Origin: Roseibacillus sp.
GTDB taxonomy: Bacteria; Verrucomicrobiota; Verrucomicrobiia; Verrucomicrobiales; Akkermansiaceae
Direction: 5' to 3'
DNA length: 42,053 nucleotides
NCBI GenBank assembly: GCA_029242545.1
Contig: JAQWTV010000158.1
Span: forward strand, 1-42,053
Positions 12,222 through 21,909 of the stretch are shown piece by piece. Both the position numbers and the translations under genes were made by a program. The first letter of the stretch is position 1. Each line of letters opens with the position of its first letter. Under the pieces are notes generated by a model, which ran no database searches, had not been told where the DNA came from, and saw only the letters and a list, made by a program, of their open reading frames with translations.

Positions 12222-13274
12222 TTAGAGCTCCAAGAGGCCTCTTTGCCAGTCCAGAAGGTGCTGAGCAGGGTCCTCGTCCCACGCGATCTGTTCCAAGGCT
12301 CCCCGGGACGCTACAATGGATGGCTCAAGACTTAGATCTTTTGCGGCCTCATCGCGTTTTCCTGCCAAATCATCATAACGCTTCTCCTGAAGACTATTCC
12401 AGCGTCGCCCGCTCCCCCTGATTCGCTCTGGCCAATCCGAACCTGAGACCTTCAGAGCCTCTTCGATAGCATTCTTCAGCCTGCGGGCTCTTCCTCCCTT
12501 GACGTTACGAGGGGTTTGAATCTTTTCTCCCCTGACGAGGATATCCGACCATGAGATCAGGTCCTGATTCCTCGCAACCATGAATGGGGGACGATCCCAT
12601 TCCTGCGCTTCCCGGTCGCGCCAATGCCAGAGAGCTCGCAAGAGGCACAGAGCCTGGCGGTCAAGCTTTCCTGACCCTCGAATTCGCCACGGGTCTTCCT
12701 TCTCTACCTCGCGACTCAGCACCCGCTTCATGGCAGCCTGACAGCTCTCCACGAACCATCCGTAACGCTCCTTAGCCTTTAAATCAGCCTCAAGAGCTTG
12801 GGCCAGAGGCAGCAGATAGCGAACATCGTTACCCGCATACTCCTGCATTTTATCGGGTAGCGGTCTTTGTCCCCAGTTTTCCTTCTGGGAAGACTTACAC
12901 AGTTTCACCTCAAAGAACTGTTCCACGAGATTTGCATAGCTGAAGCGCAAAATACCCAGAAGCCGAGCGGCTATTTGAGTATCATAGATCATCCTAGGAA
13001 GAGACCCGAACTCTCTGCGTAGCAGAGTCATGTCAAAATCCGCTCCGTGCATCCATACCTTCTGAGCCGCTAGGTAGTCACGGAACGGGGAGAGATCTTC
13101 CACTTCCAGAGGGTCGACCAGAAAAACCTCCTTCCCATCAGAGATCTGAATCAAACACAGCTGTTCGGCGTAGCGGTGGAGATTATCAGCCTCCAGATCG
13201 ATACCTGCGTAGGTAGAATCGCATGCGGGCAGATTCTCGACCAGTGCCGTGAGCTCAGCGGTGGTCGTGATCAT
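12222..13274 (-). CDS. rnd: Ribonuclease D-like 3'-5' exoribonuclease
   Basis: DEDD-family exonuclease acting on tRNA and other stable RNA precursors. The 350-residue product has the catalytic motifs in order: Asp26 and Glu28 in AGIDLEAD (motif I), HGADFDMTLL (motif II) and YAGNDVRYLLPL, a YxxxD motif III typical of the DEDDy class. After about residue 205 comes an HRDC-like helical domain (CLLRALWHWRDREAQEWDRP, PPFMVARNQDLISWSDI) that binds nucleic acid. This length and domain order match RNase D. It is followed by gyrB after 165 bases and appears to be its own unit. Confidence 0.93.
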   Translation of the reverse strand: MITTTAELTALVENLPACDSTYAGIDLEADNLHRYAEQLCLIQISDGKEVFLVDPLEVEDLSPFRDYLAAQKVWMHGADFDMTLLRREFGSLPRMIYDTQIAARLLGILRFSYANLVEQFFEVKLCKSSQKENWGQRPLPDKMQEYAGNDVRYLLPLAQALEADLKAKERYGWFVESCQAAMKRVLSREVEKEDPWRIRGSGKLDRQALCLLRALWHWRDREAQEWDRPPFMVARNQDLISWSDILVRGEKIQTPRNVKGGRARRLKNAIEEALKVSGSDWPERIRGSGRRWNSLQEKRYDDLAGKRDEAAKDLSLEPSIVASRGALEQIAWDEDPAQHLLDWQRGLLEL

Positions 13275-13360
13275 GCGACAGCGAGCGTAAGCCTTTCAAT
13301 GAGCCCTGCAGATTCCTGTAACCGACTCATCATTCACCAGCTCTGTTCTTTATGAAGAAA

Positions 13361-13383
13361 GGGCACGACCTGATGTCGTGCCC
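13361..13383 (-). terminator. Intrinsic terminator of the large secreted protein gene
   Basis: Nine-base arms gggcacgac/gtcgtgccc around a 5-base loop. Read on the minus strand the hairpin is followed by TTTCTTC, and it lies 45 bases past the stop codon of the gene ending at 13429. Confidence 0.8.
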
Positions 13384-13428
13384 ACTCAAAATCTATTAAA
13401 ATTTCCCCTACTTGTTTCGTTCGGTTTC

Positions 13429-16400
13429 CTACTTAACTTCCACTCTTACTCTAAGGAAGCACGCTGGAGCGGAGAGCTCACCCGGGAAATCTAAGAGGTT
13501 TGTGACTTCGAGAGTCTCTGCAGTGTCTTCTGTGATCTCAAAGATGGGGTCGTCCTCACCAATTGTTGTCCAAGTCCGCAGGTCCGTACTGTATTCGAAA
13601 TAGTATGCAACGCTGGAGCCAGTGAAGGGCCGCTTCGTCAAAGATGCGGTACAACTACCAGCCTGCTCGTCAAGAGCATAGACGAAAGCCGGTCTGTCAT
13701 TGGAGTCCGCAACGTCACTTTGCAATGCGTATTCAAGGAGGTTTGACGCTCCGTCCCGGTCGAAGTCATAATCAGGCTCCCGCTCGCTGCTCGGGGTGGC
13801 AAACGGAAATCCGGTGTCGTCGCCAAGCCCACCTAGGATGGCAAAACCCTCATAGGTGTCGATAAACTGAACCCGGAAGCTAAGGTCGTAGTTTCCTACA
13901 TCCGTGCTCGTCTGACTACTCACGCTCGACCGTGCAAGGCTGAGTGTGGCATCAACAGAATCGCCTGGATTGAAGAAAAAGGGACCCAGTTCGTAATGAT
14001 TATCAAGAGTTCCGAGCACGAATGAGTTGCGGTTCCCGTCCACAGTTCCAATGGGATATGGGGGGAATACGATCGTCTCCGGTCTTGCTACCGCATACAG
14101 AGGCCCCAATAAACCTTGGTCCACCTCCAGTTCTGGTGGAGGCGCTACCAGCCCTCCCCCCACATCCTCGAAGATGTTATATCCATTAACTAGGGTAAAG
14201 CCGTCCACCGCAAGAACGTCCCCAGCGTCGTATTGGTCCTGAATCCAGTCTTCAAAGACCTGTCCAATCACGAATTTATCTCCGACTGCCAAGCTGATAG
14301 ACGGCAACTCGATAAGATCAATGCTGAAGGTGTCTCCGACCACCAGTTGACCGAAAAAGTCGGACTGGCTCTCAAGATAAGAATTCGTCGGGAATCCCCA
14401 GTTCCGAACCACATCTGAAGTTCCCGCCAGCTCTCCTGTGAGGAACTCGATCCGGTAGTCCGCTCCCCGAACCAGAGTAGAGAAATCTGCAGGAGCATTC
14501 AGTGCGTCACTCGCCTCGATGAAATGGCGACCCACATAACCAACCGAGAATGTGGCGTTCACATTCTCCGGGGTCAGGACGAAGGAGTCTCCTGGGGCTA
14601 GGGACGGCACCCCGGCCACGTCAAAAGGCAGAGGGTCATCTCCGATAGTTGTCAAAGTGAAGTCCGCCCAGGTGGTGATCGGGAACTGCGTTGTGCCAGC
14701 AAGCTCACCACTAGTGATTTCGAGTCGATAAGTTTGTCCAGCCTGAAGGCAGTTGGGCTCTCCGAGCGGCCGATTGGTCACCAGATCATACCCCGCACCA
14801 GACGAAAAAGCGCCCGTCACGACTCCCCCAGTGAGATCAGAAGCAGCGGCCGGCAGGACAATTTCGTTCGAGTTGAGGAGCGGTATCTCAAGAAGGAAGG
14901 CCTCAAGTTCAACCGTCCCTTCCTCGTCAAACCACACCGGGGCCGAACCATCAGCAGCCACGCCTCCCAGAATATGGGCAAAATCGAAATCGTTTTCCGG
15001 AGGATCGACCGTCGGAGCACCTACCTCCCAGGTCCCGCCCTCGACAGGACTCCCAACCGCAAGCCGATACCAGTCAACACTTCCCGCATCAAGCTCTCCG
15101 TTCTCAACACCACCAGGGTGAATGAGCGTGTAAGGTCCTCCAGCGCCTCCGAAAGACACGTCAAAATCAGAAACGTCATACGCAGTGTCAAAGGTGCCCA
15201 CCGCGAGGTAATAGAAGCCTTGCTCTAGACCTGCGGGGAAATCCAACTGGCTCTGCAGGCCGCCGGCAGCATCATCGTTGGCCAGCACGAGGTTGCCGTC
15301 AGCATCATAGAGCCCAAGCTCCGTATCGGGTGCAGAGCCAAAGGTGTTTACTTCGAACGGGGTGAAAGGATCTGCCACATTTCCAATATCCTGAAAACTG
15401 GGGGGCTGCTGGGCAAGGGTCTGACCGGTATTCCACCGCCATACACCTTCTTCCTCGCTGTCACTGAGACCGATCCACATTGAAGGCCACTCACCATCCA
15501 AGGTTTCAAAGCCTGCTCCCACCAGTTGACCATTGACGAAGTCACGCTTGGCCTGGCTGTCAAGCGTCGCAAGACGGCCGCCCGCAGCGCCCGCAGCTTC
15601 GCGAGCCTGATCCCACGTATAGCCCTCATCCCGGGTCACTACCCTGAAAATAGACACACCCCCCGAATTTCCAAAAGCGGTGATAGGATACTGAGTTGCC
15701 TGTTCCGTGCCCGAGAGCCGGCCAGTGGTGAAAGTCAGCTCGTAGGCTTTACCCTGCTCAAGCACCTCGTCGAGATTGAGGTCGGTAGTGATTGTATTGA
15801 AGCAAGACAATCCCGTCACAGTTCCGCGGCCCAATATGCCTTGAGAATATTTGGTTTCTTCAACACCGGCAGGGTTGATATACTGATTCGCATTGAGGGA
15901 ATAGGTGAGTATGTCCGTTTGCAGGGTATTTGATGGAGTCAGTCCACTCCATTTGAAATCGTAAAAGATTCGCGGATCCAGTTCCAGTTCTTCATTATCT
16001 CCCCAGTCTTCAAAGTTGGAATTGCGCCAACCCTGCGGGACCGCTCCCCGCCCCGGCCACGCATCCGGCGTCACAACGTGATCGATACCATAAATGATCT
16101 GCCCCGGTTCTGCACTCGAGGCTGAGGGAACAAGTGCAGGTAAACCGAACTTGTAGGGGCCCCACGGCACATCGTCGTAGTGCCTCTCCAATTCGTCGGC
16201 GCCTACGCCGTATCCGCGAAGCCCGGCATAGATACTGATCTCGTTATCATCTATAATCCCTTGAAGAGTGTTATACCATACGATCACGCTCGCATCAAGG
16301 ACATCAAAAATCGCCGATACATCACCATCGGTGCTCCGAAGGAGGCGGGTAAACCCTGAGGGAGGAGCTGAGATCAATCTGAAGAGATCAGGCCGGAAGG

Positions 16401-16746
16401 GTTCTACCGTTGCGGCGGGGGCAATTTCAGCAACCGACCAGAACGAGCCTTGGTCATTAACGCCATCACCGTCGATGTCACCCTGCGCAATAAATCCTGT
16501 TGTCCCAAGAGGGCAGAACTCGTTCGGTCCCACGATGTTTTGAGCCGGGTGGAAGGCACAGGGAGCGAGCGACCAGAATCCATCTTGGAAAAACATATCA
16601 GTGCGACCACCAAGATAAAACAAGGCCTCAGGACCAGTTTGCCTCCATGACTTGGAGTTCACAAAATTCAACGTTTGGGCCGATGAAAGAACGGGGGCTA
16701 CAACCAGCGCTGTAACAAGTAGAGACTTTGCTATGGATTTACGCAT
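13429..16746 (-). CDS. Large secreted protein with C-type-lectin-like domain and TIGR02597-like repeats
   Basis: A 1105-residue exported protein with signal peptide MRKSIAKSLLVTALVVAPVL followed by SSAQ. A C-type-lectin-like domain lies near residues 365-455 (YTWDQAREAAGAAGGRLATL, WIGLSDSEEEGVWRW). It is followed by a segment resembling PPC domains (LYDADGNLVLANDDAAGG, GFYYLAVGTFD) near 465-560. A short motif recurs near residues 335, 675 and 765: YELTFTTGRLSGT, YRLEITSGELAGT and YRIEFLTGELAGT, like verrucomicrobial TIGR02597 proteins. The C-terminus has the calcium-loop-like DYDFDRDGASNLLEYALQSD and a final beta domain ending LRVRVEVK, common in secreted verrucomicrobial proteins. Single gene with its own terminator. 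Ligand unknown; surface adhesion or glycan binding is an inference. Confidence 0.85.
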   Translation of the reverse strand: MRKSIAKSLLVTALVVAPVLSSAQTLNFVNSKSWRQTGPEALFYLGGRTDMFFQDGFWSLAPCAFHPAQNIVGPNEFCPLGTTGFIAQGDIDGDGVNDQGSFWSVAEIAPAATVEPFRPDLFRLISAPPSGFTRLLRSTDGDVSAIFDVLDASVIVWYNTLQGIIDDNEISIYAGLRGYGVGADELERHYDDVPWGPYKFGLPALVPSASSAEPGQIIYGIDHVVTPDAWPGRGAVPQGWRNSNFEDWGDNEELELDPRIFYDFKWSGLTPSNTLQTDILTYSLNANQYINPAGVEETKYSQGILGRGTVTGLSCFNTITTDLNLDEVLEQGKAYELTFTTGRLSGTEQATQYPITAFGNSGGVSIFRVVTRDEGYTWDQAREAAGAAGGRLATLDSQAKRDFVNGQLVGAGFETLDGEWPSMWIGLSDSEEEGVWRWNTGQTLAQQPPSFQDIGNVADPFTPFEVNTFGSAPDTELGLYDADGNLVLANDDAAGGLQSQLDFPAGLEQGFYYLAVGTFDTAYDVSDFDVSFGGAGGPYTLIHPGGVENGELDAGSVDWYRLAVGSPVEGGTWEVGAPTVDPPENDFDFAHILGGVAADGSAPVWFDEEGTVELEAFLLEIPLLNSNEIVLPAAASDLTGGVVTGAFSSGAGYDLVTNRPLGEPNCLQAGQTYRLEITSGELAGTTQFPITTWADFTLTTIGDDPLPFDVAGVPSLAPGDSFVLTPENVNATFSVGYVGRHFIEASDALNAPADFSTLVRGADYRIEFLTGELAGTSDVVRNWGFPTNSYLESQSDFFGQLVVGDTFSIDLIELPSISLAVGDKFVIGQVFEDWIQDQYDAGDVLAVDGFTLVNGYNIFEDVGGGLVAPPPELEVDQGLLGPLYAVARPETIVFPPYPIGTVDGNRNSFVLGTLDNHYELGPFFFNPGDSVDATLSLARSSVSSQTSTDVGNYDLSFRVQFIDTYEGFAILGGLGDDTGFPFATPSSEREPDYDFDRDGASNLLEYALQSDVADSNDRPAFVYALDEQAGSCTASLTKRPFTGSSVAYYFEYSTDLRTWTTIGEDDPIFEITEDTAETLEVTNLLDFPGELSAPACFLRVRVEVK

Positions 16747-16826
16747 TGCGACCCACTTTTGTCGTCCCTGATGACCCTATCTGCAAGAAGATTCTCAAGG
16801 AGATTGTAGTCGCAATGTGATCACAA

Positions 16827-16844
16827 GAGGCCTGAATAGGCCTC
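16827..16844 (-). terminator. Possible terminator after rho
   Basis: Seven-base arms gaggcct/aggcctc with a 4-base loop, 28 bases past the rho stop; on the minus strand only a short TTGTG follows, so termination would be weak. Confidence 0.45.
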
Positions 16845-16871
16845 CTAAACGCACGACGAGCGGGACCTTGG

Positions 16872-18422
16872 CTAAATCATACCCCGCATGAGGAGTTCCG
16901 CATTCGTGGAATTCTTTGCCAACTGTCTGAGCAGAGTTTCCAGAGCCTCCCCAATGGGCAGGGTTGTAAGAGCTCGCCTGATCTCAATCACGCGGTTCAT
17001 TTCCTCTGGATGGTAGAGCCGATCGTCATTGCGGGTTCCGCTCTGAGGAATGTGAATCGCGGGGTAAATACGACTCTCCGCCAGTTCTCGGTCGAGACGA
17101 ATTTCCATGTTACCCGTTCCCTTCAACTCCTCGAAAATAATGTCATCCATCCGGCTTTCTGTCTCTATGAGACAGGTGGCGACGATCGTAAGGCTTCCTC
17201 CTTCTTCAACATTTCTCGCTGCCCCAAAAAACTTTCGCGACTTCTGAAGAGCCTGTGGGCTCAATCCACCGGACCCAACCGGCCCTCCCCCACGCTGAGA
17301 GTTGTTATAGCCACGAGCCAGGCGAGTTAAACTATCGAGAAGAATGACAACATCTTGCCCCAACTCGACCAGCCTCCTTGCTCTTTCGAGCACTAAGTCT
17401 GAGACCTGAGCATGACGCTTGGAAGGCTCATCAAAGGTAGAGCTGAATACCTCAGCATCAACTGTCTCCTCAAAGTCGGTCACCTCCTCAGGTCGCTCGT
17501 CAAGAAGGAGGACGATCAACTTTGTCTCGGGGTGATTTATCGAGATCGATTTAGCGATCTCCTTAAGAAGAATGGTCTTCCCTCCCCGTGGAGGCGCCAC
17601 GATTAATCCTCGTTGGCCCTTCCCGAGAGGAGCGACGATATCAATCAACCTGACCGACATCGCTGAGGGTCTCTCCAACACAAAGCGGTCCTCCGGGAAC
17701 AGTGAGGTCAGCTGATCAAAGCCCTTGGGCGCATCAAAATCACTGACCTCGGAACCCTCAATGGTAAGAACTTCAAGAGCAGAGAGATACTTGTCGCGCT
17801 CTCGGGGCGCCCGCAGCTTTACCCTCACTTTCTGTCCTGCCCTTAGTCCGTATTGTTTGAGTATATTACCCCCCACGTAGAAATCATCCGGGGAGGTCCG
17901 AAAGCTCCGAACCGGATCACGCAACATCGCATAGTTTTCCTTGGCTTGCTCCAGAATCCCCTCTGCCTCCAGCTCGGTTCCGTGCTTCGAGTAGAAAGCC
18001 AGTAATTCAAAGATCAACGCGCTCTTACCAGCCGCACTATTCACCTTGAGAGGGAATTCCGCAGCAGAATCGAGCAGACTGGCGAGAGAGCGCTCCCGAA
18101 ATTCATTCACATCAAGCTTCTCCGGAACCTCGTAGGTAGGCTCGGGCTCCTCTTTGATTGGCTCTGGCTGACGCTCCTGCTCCACTCTGGCTCCGCCCGC
18201 AGCTTCTACAGCGCTCTCGACAACCACCTCAAGCTCCGGCACTTTCCCTTTCTCCTCCTCCTTCTCGTCCCTGGGCCTAAGCGCTTTTTCCCTGACGGCC
18301 TTCTTCGCTGCTTTTTTAGCTACCTTTTTGGCGGCGCTCTTTTTTCTAGGGCTTGCCTTCTTCTTGCTCACAGCCTTCTTAGCTGCGGTTTTTTTCCGGG
18401 AACTTTTCTTTTTGGCAGCCAT
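16872..18422 (-). CDS. rho: Transcription termination factor Rho with long lysine/alanine-rich N-terminal extension
   Basis: Hexameric RNA-dependent ATPase that ends transcription. The 516-residue product is about 100 residues longer than E. coli Rho (419) owing to an N-terminal extension. The extension has two parts: residues 1-45, with repeated KK/AAKK blocks like histone-H1 tails, and an acidic, proline-rich linker to about residue 100. Then come the helical Rho-N domain, the cold-shock-like RNA site ([20 protein letters not shown]), Walker A in [15 protein letters not shown], catalytic [12 protein letters not shown], Walker [17 protein letters not shown], and the R-loop region [17 protein letters not shown]. 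It lies 8 bases after coaE on the same strand. Confidence 0.97.
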   Translation of the reverse strand: MAAKKKSSRKKTAAKKAVSKKKASPRKKSAAKKVAKKAAKKAVREKALRPRDEKEEEKGKVPELEVVVESAVEAAGGARVEQERQPEPIKEEPEPTYEVPEKLDVNEFRERSLASLLDSAAEFPLKVNSAAGKSALIFELLAFYSKHGTELEAEGILEQAKENYAMLRDPVRSFRTSPDDFYVGGNILKQYGLRAGQKVRVKLRAPRERDKYLSALEVLTIEGSEVSDFDAPKGFDQLTSLFPEDRFVLERPSAMSVRLIDIVAPLGKGQRGLIVAPPRGGKTILLKEIAKSISINHPETKLIVLLLDERPEEVTDFEETVDAEVFSSTFDEPSKRHAQVSDLVLERARRLVELGQDVVILLDSLTRLARGYNNSQRGGGPVGSGGLSPQALQKSRKFFGAARNVEEGGSLTIVATCLIETESRMDDIIFEELKGTGNMEIRLDRELAESRIYPAIHIPQSGTRNDDRLYHPEEMNRVIEIRRALTTLPIGEALETLLRQLAKNSTNAELLMRGMI

Positions 18423-18430
18423 CTGAACGG

Positions 18431-19039
18431 TTAGGTGAGGAGGTCTAGGGTCTCTAAGAAGCGAAAAATCTGACGTCGCAAGACTTGCTTCGGTCCTTCA
18501 TTCCAGAAGATCACGTCAGCACGCTCCACCTTTTCTGAAATGGGGAGCTGGGCGTTAAGCATGGCCTCCACGAGAACATCGTCGTATCCGTTGCGGGACT
18601 TGAGGCGCTCCAACTGGGTTTCACGAGTGGTGGCAACCAGCAGGGAGCTCTCGTATCCGAAGTCGAATCCGCTTTCAAAAAGAAGCGGAACGTCCGCAAT
18701 GAACATGGACGACTGGCCACTGGTAGCAGTTTCGGCCTGCGACTCAAGACATTCCTCCCGCGTCAACGGGTGCAGAATTCCCTCAAGCGTCTTCCGAGAG
18801 CTCTGATTACTGAAAACCTCTTCTCGCAGAGCATTACGGCTCAAATCACCCGAAACATGATCAATCACGCTGGCACCAAGCGCCGAGACGATCTTTGCCT
18901 GTATCTGCCGATCATTCAGTAGGCGTGATACCGCCTTGTCGCAATCGAAGACTACGGCTCCGGGACAACGCTCCTGCAGAATTTTGCCAAAGGTTGTTTT
19001 TCCCGTGGCAATTCCACCGGTCAACGCGAAAGAGTACAT
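18431..19039 (-). CDS. coaE: Dephospho-CoA kinase
   Basis: Last step of coenzyme A synthesis, phosphorylating the 3'-hydroxyl of dephospho-CoA. From the ATG at 19039 the product has 202 residues and opens with the family start MYSFALTGGIATGKTTFG, containing the P-loop. Further motifs are FDCDKAVSRLL, LHPLTREE and DVPLLFESGFD. The frame extends to 19096 upstream, but those 19 residues have no counterpart in the family. The gene ends 8 bases before rho, so the pair is probably co-transcribed. Confidence 0.95.
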   Translation of the reverse strand: MYSFALTGGIATGKTTFGKILQERCPGAVVFDCDKAVSRLLNDRQIQAKIVSALGASVIDHVSGDLSRNALREEVFSNQSSRKTLEGILHPLTREECLESQAETATSGQSSMFIADVPLLFESGFDFGYESSLLVATTRETQLERLKSRNGYDDVLVEAMLNAQLPISEKVERADVIFWNEGPKQVLRRQIFRFLETLDLLT

Positions 19040-19141
19040 GAGGATATTCCTGCTACAGGCGGCAATTAATGTCTCACCTTCTCCAGTAGTGAACACTCAA
19101 ATCGGCAACTCGTCCCGATTCTTTCCTTGGTCTGGAAAGAA

Positions 19142-19171
19142 AAAGCCCGACAGCCTAGGCTGTCGGGCTTT
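19142..19171 (-). terminator. Strong terminator of the pilus-like operon
   Basis: A perfect 30-base palindrome with 15-base arms (aaagcccgacagcct and its complement). On the minus strand it is followed by TTCTTTCC and continues the T-run of the stem. It lies 26 bases past the secretin stop and separates that operon from coaE-rho. Confidence 0.9.
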
Positions 19172-19197
19172 AGTTAAATTCAGGTTAAGTGAGCCAC

Positions 19198-21807
19198 CTA
19201 GAGAGGCGGCAGGATCCCCTCAGGGCCTCCTCCGAGGTCAGTGCTGACAGGCTCAATCGGAGTCCCACTCGGGTCTACCTCATTGGGTTTCCGGTAATCC
19301 TTACCAGAGGCATCAATGATATTCGCTGTCACGAAGATGATTAGGTTGCTCTTGATGTGGCTCTGAGCCTGACTCTGGAACAAACGGCCGATGAGTGGGA
19401 TATCGCTGAGAATAGGCACTCCGTCTTCAACATCCTGCACGTCTTCACGCATCAGTCCACCAACCGCGACAGTATGTCCGTCGTAGATCGTAATTCCGGT
19501 GCTTACCCGCCGACTGGAGAAGACCGGCATTTCGATCCGGTTCTCGGTGATCGTCACGGTCACAGGATTACCAAAGGCGTCAGTTGCAGGTGAGGTGATC
19601 GGGCTTCCGTAGTTGATGAAGCCTTCAAACTCGACGATCTCAGGTGCAAACCGCAGATCGATGACATACTCATTCGGTCCGAGGTTTGGCTCAATCTCCA
19701 GAGTCACACCTGTGTTCCGGGTTTCGAACGCTGTCGGAGTCGCCGGCGTGACAGGGAACCCTCCGGCTCCACCACCACCCCCAACAAGGCCGCCACCTCC
19801 CTGGTTGCCGAAGCCACCACCGACCTGGTTAGGAAGTTCCGGTGGCTCGTATTCTGTGGGATAGATGAATTCCCGAATGATCTCGATGGTCGCCTTCTGG
19901 CCCGGACGGGCAGTGACACTGGGGGCGGTCATGATGTCTGTGCCCTTCTTCTGTGCGAGGCCCCTCATAATCATCTGGAGCTGACCGTCGTTAAATAGGC
20001 CCGTCAGACTGAGAATTCCCGGCGCAGGGCGATTGACCTGTGCGCTCCTGTTCGGGTTGTTGAGAACAGCATCAATGCTGTTCCGGGTCACCGCAGTATC
20101 ACCACTCCGGTTCGAGGCGGTTATGATGTTCTGCACTGCCGTGTTACTCCCAGCAGGAATTCCGGGAATGTTGGTGAAGGCCACTGGGCTGATGAAATCA
20201 GCGCCGGTTCGGATCTGGCCATTCCCTTGCGTTCCTCCACCTGCGAAGAGCTCTTCGGAAACTACTCCGCCCAAACCAAAGGGAGTAACGATCCAGTCAA
20301 AGCTCAGCTCATCTGAGTTTTCCTGTGCCACCTCGACAAACTTGGTGACGATCCTGATCATTTTAGGACTGCCTCCGAGAATGTCTTCAACGAGCTGGTC
20401 AACAAGATCCAGATTCTGGGGAGTATTACTGACGATCAGCGTCGATGTGCTGGGAATGTATTGCGCAGAAGAACCTGGAGGAAACTCGATTCCGGAGTCC
20501 TGTAGGATCTCCTTCAATGGACGTCGCGGTGCAAGAGAACGATTACCGAGGCCTTCGTCGTCGCCGGCGAAAGGATCCGCATCGGCTCCACCGTCTCCAT
20601 CACCACCTGTGCCAATATCGTTCAAGAAGGTAGGAGGGACTTTCCATTTCCGGGTAAGAACGTCTTCGCCCTCAGCTGATCCGATTGGGAGCAGGGTTAC
20701 CGCGAAGTCGTCCACCTTGAATCTCAACCTCGCCTGCTCGCAGATATACTGCAGAACGCTGGAAAGAGGCACATTCCGAAGCTTCAACTCCTTAACCCGG
20801 GCCGAGCCTGGATCGATCGCTCCGAGACCTCCCTCGACGTCGAGCTCAGCGTCAGGCGCGCCCCCACCGATCCGGGGTTTCCGGATCACAAAGTTGATCC
20901 CCTTCTTCACAGGATCCAGCTCCCACTTGTCGAGCTCTGTGGCCCGCTGCCTGAGGAAATCAATTGCCTCTTCAACGGTCGTATCATCGAAATCTACAAC
21001 CGGAATGATCATGTTCTTCAATTTGAACTCGATGTTCACTCCCACCGGTGAGGGGCGCAATCCGCCTACCACGCTGCCGTCGAGCTCAATCGGAGGAGGC
21101 ACTGCCATTTCCCAGGCGGCATCTACCTCTGCAAGCATTCTTGACCGAGCCTCATCGAAGGCTGTGCGGTAGTGATCTGCCTTGAGCTGATGAATCACCT
21201 CCATACCCCGACGCGCGGCTGAGTTGTAAGCATCCACCTGTAGAGCTTTCTGATATTCCCGAATTGCGTCATCGAACAGTCCGAGATTCTTGAAGCCCTC
21301 TGCGGTATAAAGAAACCGTCTCACCTTATCCACGTTAGTGGTGTGGTCGTAACTAAGTGCCGGGTTGGTCCGCACCGGGTCGTCAAGATACTCAATTTCT
21401 TGGCGAGCACGCTGGTTGTTAGGATCGATGGTAAGAACCTGATTCAGCTTCTCCCTCGCCTCCGCATACTTTCCTGTCCGACGAAACTGCTGGGACAGAG
21501 CCACGGTAGCATCAGCAAGATGGGCTTCCAGAACTCGTCTCCGTTCCGCTGTTGCGAAACCACCAGGCAGAACACCCAGGGCTTCGTTGTAGCTTGTTAC
21601 CGCAGACTGGTAGTCGCCATTCTGATAGGCCTCACGGCCGGACCCGAGTAGCTCTTCAGCCTGCCGGACTTTCTCCGAACGGCGCATCATCTCTCTTTTA
21701 GCCAAGTCGCTTTGCGAGAAGGCGACAGTGGGCACAAGGGTGGCAAGCCCTAGAGACAAGGTGAGGACGCGAGCCGTGCGATTGAGTAAATGCTTCGCTA
21801 GTTGCAT
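19198..21807 (-). CDS. Secretin with N-terminal TPR repeats, PilQ/GspD-like (Amuc_1098-type)
   Basis: Outer-membrane secretin, 869 residues. A signal peptide (residues 1-32, ending AFSQ) is followed by TPR-like helices to about residue 215, for example QNGDYQSAVTSYNEALGVLP and LGLFDDAIREYQKALQVD. Next come secretin N-type domains (MIIPVVDFDDTTVEEAIDFL, ELKLRNVPLSSVLQYI), an STSTLIVSNTPQNLDLVDQL ring-building domain, and a C-terminal secretin domain with VTARPGQKATIEI, FETRNTGVTLEIEPNLGPN and HTVAVGGLMREDVQDVEDGV ending in PILSDIPLIGRLFQSQ. A glycine-rich loop lies near residue 665. It is last in the operon after the PilM-, PilO- and membrane-protein-like genes, the place PilQ takes in pilMNOPQ. 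Domain calls are firm; the match to Amuc_1098 is from memory of that locus. Confidence 0.93.
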   Translation of the reverse strand: MQLAKHLLNRTARVLTLSLGLATLVPTVAFSQSDLAKREMMRRSEKVRQAEELLGSGREAYQNGDYQSAVTSYNEALGVLPGGFATAERRRVLEAHLADATVALSQQFRRTGKYAEAREKLNQVLTIDPNNQRARQEIEYLDDPVRTNPALSYDHTTNVDKVRRFLYTAEGFKNLGLFDDAIREYQKALQVDAYNSAARRGMEVIHQLKADHYRTAFDEARSRMLAEVDAAWEMAVPPPIELDGSVVGGLRPSPVGVNIEFKLKNMIIPVVDFDDTTVEEAIDFLRQRATELDKWELDPVKKGINFVIRKPRIGGGAPDAELDVEGGLGAIDPGSARVKELKLRNVPLSSVLQYICEQARLRFKVDDFAVTLLPIGSAEGEDVLTRKWKVPPTFLNDIGTGGDGDGGADADPFAGDDEGLGNRSLAPRRPLKEILQDSGIEFPPGSSAQYIPSTSTLIVSNTPQNLDLVDQLVEDILGGSPKMIRIVTKFVEVAQENSDELSFDWIVTPFGLGGVVSEELFAGGGTQGNGQIRTGADFISPVAFTNIPGIPAGSNTAVQNIITASNRSGDTAVTRNSIDAVLNNPNRSAQVNRPAPGILSLTGLFNDGQLQMIMRGLAQKKGTDIMTAPSVTARPGQKATIEIIREFIYPTEYEPPELPNQVGGGFGNQGGGGLVGGGGGAGGFPVTPATPTAFETRNTGVTLEIEPNLGPNEYVIDLRFAPEIVEFEGFINYGSPITSPATDAFGNPVTVTITENRIEMPVFSSRRVSTGITIYDGHTVAVGGLMREDVQDVEDGVPILSDIPLIGRLFQSQAQSHIKSNLIIFVTANIIDASGKDYRKPNEVDPSGTPIEPVSTDLGGGPEGILPPL

Positions 21808-21909
21808 GATGTGATAGGGCGGGTTTTGTGGTGTTTTCGAGCTCCTTTGTGAAGCTTTTTCTCTTAGATATTACAGAAAGGGTCAGAACTAAGGATTGAC
21901 TGTGATCGG

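Noticed and set aside
20033-21172. A 379-codon plus-strand open frame
   Set aside because: Antisense to the secretin; Ser/Pro-rich low-complexity product caused by codon bias of the real gene.
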